Shown: positions 17,724-25,691 of the stretch, piece by piece
Layout of the letters: every line of letters starts with the position of its first letter
Numbering within the stretch: the stretch's first letter is position 1
Source of the DNA: Sphingobacterium sp.
GTDB lineage: Bacteria > Bacteroidota > Bacteroidia > Sphingobacteriales > Sphingobacteriaceae
Direction: 5' to 3'
NCBI GenBank assembly: GCA_029239355.1
Contig: JAQZAZ010000044.1
Span: 1 to 33,434, forward strand
Length of the DNA: 33,434 nt
Notes under the pieces: generated by a model
Database searches by the model: none
What the model saw: only the letters and a program-made list of their open reading frames with translations
Told to the model about the DNA's origin: nothing
Program-made: the position numbers and the translations under genes

Positions 17724-18239
17724 ATGAAAGCAACATTTGGAGGTGGATGTTTTTGGTGTACGGAAGTAATCTTCCAAAATACCGAAGGAGTGACATCCGT
17801 ATTGCCTGGATATATGGGAGGTCATGTAGACCATCCTACTTATGAACAAGTATGTACAGGGACAACCGATCACGTAGAAGTGGTGGAGTTGGAGTATGAT
17901 GATGAGTTGGTCAATTATGAGGATCTGTTGAAAATTTTCTTTAAGACACATAATCCGACAACATTGAACCGTCAGGGGAATGATGTGGGTACGCAGTATC
18001 GTTCTGTGGTCTTCTATCACAATGAAGAACAGGAAATTTTAGCAAAAAACTTTATTGATGAGTTGGAAAACGAGGATGTCTATGAAGATCCAATTGTAAC
18101 GGCGGTTGAACCGGCATCAACATTTTGGCCTGCTGAAAATTATCATCATAATTATTTTAATGATCATCCTGAGAACCCGTTCTGTTCGGTGGTCATTGCG
18201 CCGAAACTCCAAAAATTTCTAAAAGAATTTAAAGCCTAA
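17724..18239 (+). CDS. msrA: Peptide-methionine (S)-S-oxide reductase
   Basis: MsrA of 171 residues, which repairs methionine-S-sulfoxide in proteins using thioredoxin. The catalytic GGCFWCTE motif is at residues 7-14, with C10 the nucleophile. The sections GYMGGHVDHPTYEQVCTGTTDHVEVV, split around residues 28-53, and NRQGNDVGTQYRS are family hallmarks. NPFCSVV near the C-terminus provides a probable resolving cysteine. No signal peptide is present, so the protein is cytoplasmic. It is monocistronic between its own promoter and a bidirectional terminator. No msrB domain is fused. Confidence 0.96.
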   Translation: MKATFGGGCFWCTEVIFQNTEGVTSVLPGYMGGHVDHPTYEQVCTGTTDHVEVVELEYDDELVNYEDLLKIFFKTHNPTTLNRQGNDVGTQYRSVVFYHNEEQEILAKNFIDELENEDVYEDPIVTAVEPASTFWPAENYHHNYFNDHPENPFCSVVIAPKLQKFLKEFKA

Positions 18240-18366
18240 AAGCGTTATATCAGGAGCTTTATGTCAAGGCAGCGAATTGATTGTGGGCTATTTAATTAGA
18301 GGGGGAAGAGGATTGAAACAAGGCCTTGGTGACCTTTGAAAGCTACCTTCGATCAAATAATAATAT

Positions 18367-18397
18367 AAAAGGCTCGAATATGATGTTCGAGCCTTTT
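18367..18397. terminator. Bidirectional terminator between msrA and parC
   Basis: A 12-bp perfect stem AAAAGGCTCGAA/TTCGAGCCTTTT with a 7-nt loop (TATGATG). Both strands carry T-rich 3' flanks, so it serves the convergent msrA and parC genes. The rest of the 188-nt gap shows nothing else. Confidence 0.85.
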
Positions 18398-18427
18398 CTT
18401 ATGCGGATTATTTATTGAAAAATGCTG

Positions 18428-21160
18428 CTAAAACATTTCCATTTGCCCCTTGTCATCAATTTGGATGTCATCAGGATTAGTGATCTCTAATTTGATGTCA
18501 TCTTCTTTTTTATCCTTAGTGGCATCTGCTGATATTTCATCAGTTGCTGCACCGGACTTGGTCTCTCCGGATTTCGTTTCGCTACCTTCTGAAGCGACTT
18601 CTGCTTTCTCCTTTCCTTTTTCACTTAGATCTTCATCAGCTGTGATCAAAGTGACAGATTTTACGGTATGGAAGGACAGGCGGTTGCCTTGTGCTTTTAT
18701 ACCCTTTATGTCAATAATCTCGTTCAACGGTTGTTCCAGTGTTTCCTCCGTTTGTGATTTACCTTTCAGGATGTCCAATCTGACCGTAGGCTCGGCAGCA
18801 TTGCTCATAAGCACTAATTTTGAACCGGGTTCTTCGTTGATAAACGAAATACGTTTACCAATAGGCTGGTCATCAAATTTAAAACGTTTGACAAAATAAG
18901 TCCCGCTCTTACCATCTTGATGCACTACTGTATAGATATGTTCTGGGTAGAATTTTTCAATACGGATCATTTTCTCATCAAAGTGGTTGCTCAGGTCGAA
19001 GTTTGATAACTCGTAGCTGCCATCGGAAAGTACAATCAATATTTTATCATCGCCATCAAATTCTCCTAAATACTGACCGCGTTCATCGGCATTCAGACGT
19101 TTCATAATGGTATCATACCAGATTTTTCTTCCGGCAAGAGTGGAAATACCTGAGCTTTTAAAAGCGATTTTCTTGACAGGATATTTAGAAACAATATTCC
19201 CTTGGGAAGCGCGACCTTTGATGGCAATTTCTGCGAAATCCATATCGAAATTCAATTTACGTAATTTCGTGTGTGGTTTGAGCTGTATATTGACGACTTC
19301 GGCTTCACCATTTGGATTAGCGGTGAAATATAAAACCTTTGATCCTTTTGACCCTTTGGATACATCATATTCCTTATCGCGAGTAACGCCGACAACAGAG
19401 AAACGTTTGATATAACTCGTACCAGTTTCCCCTTCTTTATAGATCACGTTGTATATGGTACGTTCGTCGCCTTTTTTGAAGACTGCTACGTGGATAATCC
19501 CTTTTCCGACAAATACTTTATCCTGGATTTTGCTAACGACATATTTGCCATCTTCGCGGAATACAATGATATCGTCAATATCCGAGCAATCGCATACGAA
19601 CTCATCTTTCTTCATTCCTGAACCTATGAAACCTTCTTCACGATTGACATATAGTTTGGCGTTGGCTAGTGCAACTTGCGTTGCCTCAACCTTATCAAAG
19701 ATGCGTAATTCTGTTTTGCGCTCACGATCTTTGCTGTATTTTTCACGCAGTTTTTCATACCAGGCAATGGCATATTCGGTCAACTGACGTAAATGACGCT
19801 TAACTTCTTTGATCTCATTTTCGAGCGTCTTCATCGTTTCGTCTGATTTTTTTACATCGAAACGTGTGATACTACTCATTGGTTTATCGATCAGTTTCTT
19901 ATAATCCTCAGGAAGAATTTCACGATAGAACTGTTCAAAGAATGGCTCAAACAAGCGATTTAAAACCTGCACTACAGTGTCAAAGTCACCGGCATTTTCA
20001 TAATCGGCGTGTTTGTACATCCCCTCTTGGATGAATATTTTTAATAAGCTATTGAAGAATATTTTTTCCTGAAGATCATTTAAACGGATCTCCAGTTCCC
20101 GCTTCAATAAATTTTTGGTGTTTTTTGTGTTTTCAATCAAGATGTCATTGACACTCATAAAATGAGGTTTCTCATCCTTGATGACACAGGTATTTGGCGA
20201 AATGGAGACCTCACAGGCCGTGAAAGCATACAAGGCATCTATCGTAACATCGGGAGATATTCCCGGCGCTAAATGCACGATTATTTCAACGTTTCCAGCT
20301 GTGTTGTCTTCAATTTTCTTGATTTTGATTTTGCCCTTTTCATTCGCTGTCACTACACTTTCGATCAAGCCTCCTGTAGTAGTGCCAAAAGGAATTTCTG
20401 TGATCGCCAGGGTCTTTTTATCCCGTTCCTCGATTTTAGCGCGTACCCGGATCTTTCCACCGCGTTGTCCTTCATTGTAATTGGACACGTCGGCCATACC
20501 ACCTGTCGGAAAATCGGGAAGAATATTCGGACGTTCACCGTTCAGTACCTGAATTGAGCCATCAATAAGCTCAATAAAGTTGTGCGGCATAATCTTGGTT
20601 GCCAACCCCACAGCAATACCTTCAGCTCCCTGGGCCAAGAGCAATGGAAATTTAACAGGTAAAGTGACTGGCTCACGGTTACGTCCATCGTAGCTTTGTT
20701 GCCATTCTGTCGTTTCGGGATTGAAGACAACTTCATTTGCAAATTTAGAAAGTCGTCCCTCAATATAACGGGGTGCTGCCGCCGAATCACCCGTGATCGG
20801 GAAGCCCCAGTTACCCTGACAATCAATTAGCAGGTCTTTCTGTCCTAATTGAACCATGGCATCTCCGATGGAAGCATCTCCATGCGGGTGATATTTCATG
20901 GTATTACCAATCACATTGGCAGCCTTATTATATCGTCCATCATCCATTTCCTTTAGGGAATGGAGGATACGACGTTGTACGGGTTTCAAGCCGTCATTTA
21001 TATGGGGTACAGCTCTATCCAAGATCACATAGGACGCATAATCCAAAAACCAGTTCTCGTACAGCCCAGACAAAGGTATTGTCTGACTTCCGCCCTCTGT
21101 TTTTCCTGCTCCTAGTTCTTCTTGATTATCTTCCGTTGGGAAGTTTGTTTCGTCACTCAT
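18428..21160 (-). CDS. parC: DNA topoisomerase IV subunit A
   Basis: Type IIA topoisomerase A subunit of 910 residues, which breaks and rejoins DNA to decatenate chromosomes with ParE. The catalytic tyrosine is Y132 in AAPRYIEGRLS. The quinolone-determining helix reads KYHPHGDASIGDAMV, with Ala where E. coli ParC has Ser80. The tower and coiled-coil regions follow, and the C-terminal region has a GRASQGNIVSKYPVKK segment of ParC type. I see no QRRGGKG GyrA-box, which favours ParC over GyrA. The last 70 or so residues are a Lys/Glu/Ser/Asp-rich, probably disordered, tail. parE is not in this window. The 5' gap carries an inverted repeat. Confidence 0.9.
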   Translation of the reverse strand: MSDETNFPTEDNQEELGAGKTEGGSQTIPLSGLYENWFLDYASYVILDRAVPHINDGLKPVQRRILHSLKEMDDGRYNKAANVIGNTMKYHPHGDASIGDAMVQLGQKDLLIDCQGNWGFPITGDSAAAPRYIEGRLSKFANEVVFNPETTEWQQSYDGRNREPVTLPVKFPLLLAQGAEGIAVGLATKIMPHNFIELIDGSIQVLNGERPNILPDFPTGGMADVSNYNEGQRGGKIRVRAKIEERDKKTLAITEIPFGTTTGGLIESVVTANEKGKIKIKKIEDNTAGNVEIIVHLAPGISPDVTIDALYAFTACEVSISPNTCVIKDEKPHFMSVNDILIENTKNTKNLLKRELEIRLNDLQEKIFFNSLLKIFIQEGMYKHADYENAGDFDTVVQVLNRLFEPFFEQFYREILPEDYKKLIDKPMSSITRFDVKKSDETMKTLENEIKEVKRHLRQLTEYAIAWYEKLREKYSKDRERKTELRIFDKVEATQVALANAKLYVNREEGFIGSGMKKDEFVCDCSDIDDIIVFREDGKYVVSKIQDKVFVGKGIIHVAVFKKGDERTIYNVIYKEGETGTSYIKRFSVVGVTRDKEYDVSKGSKGSKVLYFTANPNGEAEVVNIQLKPHTKLRKLNFDMDFAEIAIKGRASQGNIVSKYPVKKIAFKSSGISTLAGRKIWYDTIMKRLNADERGQYLGEFDGDDKILIVLSDGSYELSNFDLSNHFDEKMIRIEKFYPEHIYTVVHQDGKSGTYFVKRFKFDDQPIGKRISFINEEPGSKLVLMSNAAEPTVRLDILKGKSQTEETLEQPLNEIIDIKGIKAQGNRLSFHTVKSVTLITADEDLSEKGKEKAEVASEGSETKSGETKSGAATDEISADATKDKKEDDIKLEITNPDDIQIDDKGQMEMF

Positions 21161-21197
21161 TTACTCAGCAATAGATTAAATTGTACAATAGAGAAAT

Positions 21198-21222
21198 GTT
21201 CGAAATTTTATTTTATTCGAAC
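21198..21222. promoter_or_regulatory. Inverted repeat upstream of parC
   Basis: GTTCGAA (21198-21204) and TTCGAAC (21216-21222) form an inverted repeat with an 11-nt AT-only spacer, 38 nt before the parC start. It might be an operator or a leader hairpin. There is no supporting evidence beyond symmetry and position. Confidence 0.3.
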
Positions 21223-21303
21223 GTGTAAAAATACAAAACCATTTTGTTTTATCCCAGTGAAAGTATAAAAAGTTAAAAAAATTAGTTTTTAAAGCTAACA
21301 TAA

Positions 21304-21852
21304 TTAGTTTAGAGCGGAGTGTTCGACCAAATCATACCAATAACAGGGGATATTCCAACGGTCAAAATGAAACTCTTCGGTGACCTGAAACCCCACTTTT
21401 TCCAATACATGCCTTGATCCTTCGTTTTCGGTATGGGTGATGGCATGGAGCTCGAAATGAGTCAGATGCTCACGATAATACTGCATACAGGCTAATGCCG
21501 CTTCAGTAGCATATCCTTTGCCCCAGGATTCAATCCTGAAACGATAGCCGAGGTCCAGGAATCCGATACGTCCATTTTCCAATTCATCAATATATTTAAA
21601 TCCCGTCCAGCCGATCCATTGATTGCTTGATTTTTCAATAACTCCCAGCCGGCCAATACCATATTTTTCATATTGCTGTTGAATGAGAGCGATCGCTTTT
21701 TCCATTTCTTCGATGGATTGAACTGGCTCTTTATTTAGAAAAGTATGTACCTCAGCCTGCGAATCCATTGCAAAAAAATAGTCCCTATCGTCGATGCTTA
21801 TCGGACGGATGATTAGGCGTTCGGTTTCTAATGTTGGTAGGTATTTTTCCAT
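21304..21852 (-). CDS. GNAT-family N-acetyltransferase (RimJ/RimL type)
   Basis: Acetyl-CoA-dependent acetyltransferase of 182 residues. It has the N-terminal LETERLIIRPIS motif of the Acetyltransf_3 group. The acetyl-CoA-binding loop is ESWGKGYATEA (Q/RxxGxG/A type), and NEGSRHVLEKVGF is the C-terminal motif B region. RimJ/L-like enzymes acetylate protein N-termini or small molecules; the substrate is not predictable here. It follows the ABC ATPase by 27 nt on the same strand, so it is probably the last gene of that operon. Confidence 0.85.
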   Translation of the reverse strand: MEKYLPTLETERLIIRPISIDDRDYFFAMDSQAEVHTFLNKEPVQSIEEMEKAIALIQQQYEKYGIGRLGVIEKSSNQWIGWTGFKYIDELENGRIGFLDLGYRFRIESWGKGYATEAALACMQYYREHLTHFELHAITHTENEGSRHVLEKVGFQVTEEFHFDRWNIPCYWYDLVEHSALN

Positions 21853-21879
21853 CTGGTATAGCTTAGGTTTTAGCGGGTT

Positions 21880-22557
21880 TTAAAGCCACAGTTTATCAAT
21901 ATCTTTTTTCAATATTTTCTCTTTCATTTCTTCTTCAAAATCACCGAACTGTTCTTTTTTAACAGTCTTGCTGATCCTGCCTTCTTCTAGTACCAATATT
22001 TCATCACAGGTATCTTTTAAGGTTGAAAATATGTGCGAGGAAATTAGAATCGTCTTGTTCATTGCTTTCAGACGCAGTATGATTTCGGTCAGGATAATAC
22101 TGCTTTGCAAATCAATTCCGTTAAAAGGTTCATCCAGAATGTAAAAGCTATTATCCTGTAGCAAGGTGGCTGTCAGTGCCAATTTCTTTTTCATTCCTGT
22201 GGAATAAGAACTCGCATACTCCTTTAATGGCAATTCAAAGATATTCCTTTCGCTGAGATTCTTAATAGATTTTCTACGGGCGTCAGTAAGGAGATAGATA
22301 TATTCTTCACCCGTCATTTTTGACAAAAAATAAGGATCTGAGGTGAGATAGCCTAAATGGTTTTTTAATGGCTGTAGGTTCGATATGATTTTTCCAGAAG
22401 CTGTTTCTAAGCCTGCAATACAGCGGAATAAAGTTGTCTTTCCAGCACCGTTTTCACCTACGATACCATATACTTTTGCGTCCTCAAAAGTGAATGTAAC
22501 CTCATGCAGGACCTGATGCTGGCCAAAGGATTTACTAATATGAATAAGCTCGATCAT
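21880..22557 (-). CDS. ABC transporter ATP-binding protein
   Basis: ABC ATPase of 225 residues. The Walker A motif is GENGAGKTT (about 34-42), the signature is YSTGMKKKL, Walker B is FYILDEPFNGID, and the H-loop is ISSHIF. The degenerate signature (STGMKKK rather than SGGQ) is usual in export-type ATPases of the gliding/bacteriocin-export or EcsA class. Its ATG overlaps, as ATGA, the stop codon of the shifted reading frame that continues the upstream membrane gene. This indicates that the two were translationally coupled. The cargo is unknown. Confidence 0.9.
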   Translation of the reverse strand: MIELIHISKSFGQHQVLHEVTFTFEDAKVYGIVGENGAGKTTLFRCIAGLETASGKIISNLQPLKNHLGYLTSDPYFLSKMTGEEYIYLLTDARRKSIKNLSERNIFELPLKEYASSYSTGMKKKLALTATLLQDNSFYILDEPFNGIDLQSSIILTEIILRLKAMNKTILISSHIFSTLKDTCDEILVLEEGRISKTVKKEQFGDFEEEMKEKILKKDIDKLWL

Positions 22558-23467
22558 AAATAGTTTTTAAGATTTTTGAGGGCCTTAACGTAATAAAAAG
22601 GCAATAGGGCTAATATCAGGGGATAGAAGCTAAAACACAATATCAGCACAAAGACTTCGGGAAATTGATTTCCCGCGGATAAGCAACATATTTTAAGGTA
22701 ATGGCAAAAGGAAGCAAAAAACATATACCACCCAGGACAATCAATGCATTAAACCATGCAGATGGAAAACGAACAGTATAAATCAGTAGCATCGGGAGTA
22801 AAAATAAAAGACATTGCAGCAGTCCACGTCTGAATTTGCGCAGTAGAAATACAGCAGGTGTTTCTCTGCTGTTCCATAGATAAAAGACAGGTTCAGGCAA
22901 CTGATAATAGAGTATGCAAGTCAGGGCTATACCGCTTACACAAAAAAGAACAAGGTTGGGATTCCTGACATAGAAACCTATTGCTGCCAGTAGATACAAA
23001 AGGAGAATCAACAGGTAACTCCTTCGGAATCCAACAATAAATTCAAAAGGTTTCTTTGCAAAGGGAGTAGGGATAGATTTACCAAAAGCTTTAAAGGTCA
23101 AAAAGGTAAATATGAGTGCCAGCACAACGAGCACGACTGCATAGAGCCAAAGACTTTGAGATAGCAATATAGTAATGGATGGTAAGGTCATTATACCATT
23201 TTCCAGTAATCTGATGTTGTAAAAATCTTTTTTACTAAACGTATTTTTTAGAAAATCGTTCCTGTTTTTTTCTGCCAGGAGAAAGAGTAACTGAAAATTG
23301 CCCAGGAGTATGGCATAACTTCCAAAGACGGGATACTGCAATAAAAGATAGTAAGCAAGATAACTCGCTATCAATAGCAAAAATGGGACAACAGCCAATG
23401 GAAGCCCCGTAGCTTTAAATTGACGCGCCAGCAATTTATATTGAAGCTTTAAATAATTATTTATCAT
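22554..23467 (-). CDS. ABC-type membrane protein, interrupted by an apparent -1 frameshift
   Basis: Polytopic membrane protein with about seven to nine hydrophobic segments; probable permease partner of the adjacent ATPase. The unshifted frame stops at 22643 after 274 residues, ending abruptly in FPKSLC. In the -1 frame, the same DNA continues as EVFVLILCFSFYPLILALLP and then ends in KALKNLKNYL at a TGA (22554-22556). That gives another membrane helix plus a basic tail, and a 4-nt overlap with the ATPase start. The shift falls in or just before a hairpin (22658-22675) containing T TTC CCG in the zero frame. A real mutation, an assembly error or programmed frameshifting are all possible. A joined product would be about 304 residues. 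Confidence 0.75.
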
Positions 23468-23639
23468 TTGCTATTTGCTTATCAATAGTCCTGCAAGTGA
23501 TGCTATCATGACCTTGTTAGTCTGCTAATTATCATAACTATAGGTCGGATGATTTGTATTGTGAACTTTTTTCGAAGTTATGAAAATCTGATGAAAAAGA
23601 TGATACGCTAATCGCAGCAACATGTCCCATCTCATTTCT

Positions 23640-24821
23640 TTAATCTTTTATCAAAAAGTAAGATTTTCTTTGCCAATTAAGCATATAAAATAAGGCGATC
23701 AAGAGCACAAAAGCGTTTGCATACATAATTTGTGGAATGCGGAGGATGATGTCAGCATAATACAGTCCGGAGAGGAGAGCTCCCAGACCAATTCCTGCTT
23801 CAAGCGAAATATACATGGTCGCGACTGCTTTGCCCCGATGTTCAGGGATACTAAGGTCAATGGTCCAGGCATTAATAGCCGGAGAAAGAATACCTGTGCC
23901 TATACCATAAATACTTGCCCCGGTCATTAGGCCGATAAAGCTGTCTTCTAGGCCGATGACAACCAGTGCGATAGCGATAATAACTAAGCCTGTGATAATA
24001 ACTTTTGGCCTCCCGTAGCGATCGGAAACCTTTCCCGAAACAAAGCGTATCATGACGGATGCGATCGTGAAGGCCAGAAAGAAAAGGCCCTTATTTTTAA
24101 GTCCTAGATGCTCACTCCAATCGGGTATAAGAGTAAGGATCACACCGTAGGCGGTATAGGATAAAAATGTAACTATTCCAGCGGGGAGCGCGCGCCATTC
24201 TATAATATCCTTTCGGTTTATTTTGAGCATGGAAAGGTTGAATTTCTCCTTTTTAACTAAGGTCTCCTTCATATTTATTACGATCAGGATTGATAACAAT
24301 GCCATGAAAGAAGATGAGTAGAACATGACATTAATTCCAAAAGCGTCAAAAATTGCACTCCCGATCGCGGGACCTACCGCTGTTCCGATGCTGAATGCAA
24401 GACCATGCATACCCAAGGCCTCGCCCCAACGTTTTTGAGGGACAAGATCCGCGACATAAGCTGAGGTTGAGGTGGGCTTAAAGCCAGTAGAGAATCCGTG
24501 GATTAATCGCAGAAAGAGAAAACCAGCGACAGTAGTTAAAATCGGATAGAGAAAGCCACAGATAAAACAAACAATAGATCCGATGGCCATGACCGGAACC
24601 CGGCCCCAGCGATCAGTCAGTTTACCGCTAAATGGTCTTGAAATACCCGCCGTTAATGTAAATAATGCGATGATCAGGCCTTTATATTCAGCTCCACCCA
24701 GACTGCTGAGGTAATTGGGCAGCTCTGGAATAATCATGTTGAAACTCGATGAAAATAAGAGTGAGCTCAGGCAAAGTAAAATAAATTGGAGCGTATAGAT
24801 GGATTTCTGTTCCGAAGGCAT
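23640..24821 (-). CDS. Major facilitator superfamily transporter
   Basis: Twelve-helix MFS protein of 393 residues, probably a proton-driven drug or metabolite exporter of the inner membrane. Motif A appears after helix 2 as SGKLTDRWGRVPVM, and a related copy after helix 8 as SGKVSDRYGRPKVI. Helix 5 has an antiporter-type GTAVGPAIGSAIF segment (motif C), which supports an exporter. A candidate -7 promoter element lies 80 nt upstream. No regulator is adjacent. The substrate is not predictable. The 172-nt gap to the ABC membrane gene holds no visible feature. Confidence 0.92.
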   Translation of the reverse strand: MPSEQKSIYTLQFILLCLSSLLFSSSFNMIIPELPNYLSSLGGAEYKGLIIALFTLTAGISRPFSGKLTDRWGRVPVMAIGSIVCFICGFLYPILTTVAGFLFLRLIHGFSTGFKPTSTSAYVADLVPQKRWGEALGMHGLAFSIGTAVGPAIGSAIFDAFGINVMFYSSSFMALLSILIVINMKETLVKKEKFNLSMLKINRKDIIEWRALPAGIVTFLSYTAYGVILTLIPDWSEHLGLKNKGLFFLAFTIASVMIRFVSGKVSDRYGRPKVIITGLVIIAIALVVIGLEDSFIGLMTGASIYGIGTGILSPAINAWTIDLSIPEHRGKAVATMYISLEAGIGLGALLSGLYYADIILRIPQIMYANAFVLLIALFYMLNWQRKSYFLIKD

Positions 24822-24900
24822 TTTAAAACAATTGTCGTGCGTGAATAATCTTCAATCAGACGATATCGTGAAAGACATAGATGCTTTTTGAAGAATCGGT

Positions 24901-24908
24901 CAAAGATA
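24901..24908 (-). promoter_or_regulatory. Candidate -7 promoter element of the MFS gene
   Basis: On the minus strand this reads TATCTTTG, an exact TAnnTTTG match. A TTG at the expected -33 position is lacking, so the call is tentative. The leader would be about 75 nt. Confidence 0.35.
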
Positions 24909-24933
24909 CATTTTTTTGAACGATTAACTGTTT

Positions 24934-25683
24934 CTATAGTAACTGTTGTCGGGCGATTTCACTGCAGAATACCGTTGTTGCTACAGCAACATTCAAAGAT
25001 TCTGCTTGACCAATGCGAGGTATGGTCACTGCTCGATCTATTAAAGCTAATATCGCTGTACTAATGCCATTGCCCTCGTTGCCCATGACGATCAATCCTT
25101 CCGCCCCCCATTCGGTTTGGTAAATGGATTGTCCATTGAGAAGTGCCCCGTAGACAGGTAAGTCTGTTGAGGAAATAAATTCATGCAGATCCACATAATA
25201 AATCTGTACCCGTGACAGTGAGCCCATTGTCGCTTGTACGACTTTTGGATTATAGGCATCGACTGTCCCAATAGAGCAAATGATGTGTTTGATCCCAAAC
25301 CATTCTGCTGTACGGATGATGGTTCCTAAATTACCCGGATCCTGTACGTCATCTAGCACGATATTGTAACAATTCCTCAGGTCATTGACCTTGATTTGTT
25401 GTTGTTTAGGGAGCTTGACCAGGGCAAGAATACCTTGTGGAGATTTTAAGGTACTAATCTTTTGAAATTCAGTCTCCGTCAGTTCATGGGATTTTATATT
25501 ATGCGAGATTTTACCCACTTTTGTGTTTGCGTCGTCTGTATAGAAAATGGATTCGACCTGGTAACTCGATGAGATAAATTCCTGCACTGATTTTATCCCC
25601 TCAACGATAAATAAACCATGTTGTTTTCTATACTTTTTATTTTGTAGAGACGTTATTAGACTGATTTGCGCTTTTGACAACAT
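24934..25683 (-). CDS. TrmH/SpoU-family RNA 2'-O-methyltransferase
   Basis: SPOUT-class methyltransferase of 249 residues, predicted to methylate a ribose in rRNA or tRNA using S-adenosylmethionine. The N-terminal substrate-binding domain (about 1-100) precedes the SpoU domain. Motif 1 is DDVQDPGNLGTIIRTAEWFG, motif 2 is LIVMGNEGNGIS and motif 3 is IPRIGQAESLNVAVAT; the motif 3 region forms the SAM-binding knot. The exact target nucleotide (RlmB-like or other) cannot be assigned. Its start is only 8 nt from the start of the divergent tamL gene, so each promoter must lie inside the other coding region or in that tiny gap. Confidence 0.93.
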   Translation of the reverse strand: MLSKAQISLITSLQNKKYRKQHGLFIVEGIKSVQEFISSSYQVESIFYTDDANTKVGKISHNIKSHELTETEFQKISTLKSPQGILALVKLPKQQQIKVNDLRNCYNIVLDDVQDPGNLGTIIRTAEWFGIKHIICSIGTVDAYNPKVVQATMGSLSRVQIYYVDLHEFISSTDLPVYGALLNGQSIYQTEWGAEGLIVMGNEGNGISTAILALIDRAVTIPRIGQAESLNVAVATTVFCSEIARQQLL

Positions 25684-25691
25684 TTTTATTG

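Noticed and set aside
18450..20557. Several plus-strand open frames of 94-149 codons opposite parC
   Set aside because: They are antisense to a clearly conserved gene and have low-complexity or shadow-like compositions.
18428..21160. Ala at the Ser80-equivalent position of ParC read as a quinolone-resistance mutation
   Set aside because: As far as I recall, this is the common residue in Bacteroidota ParC, so it is not evidence of selection.
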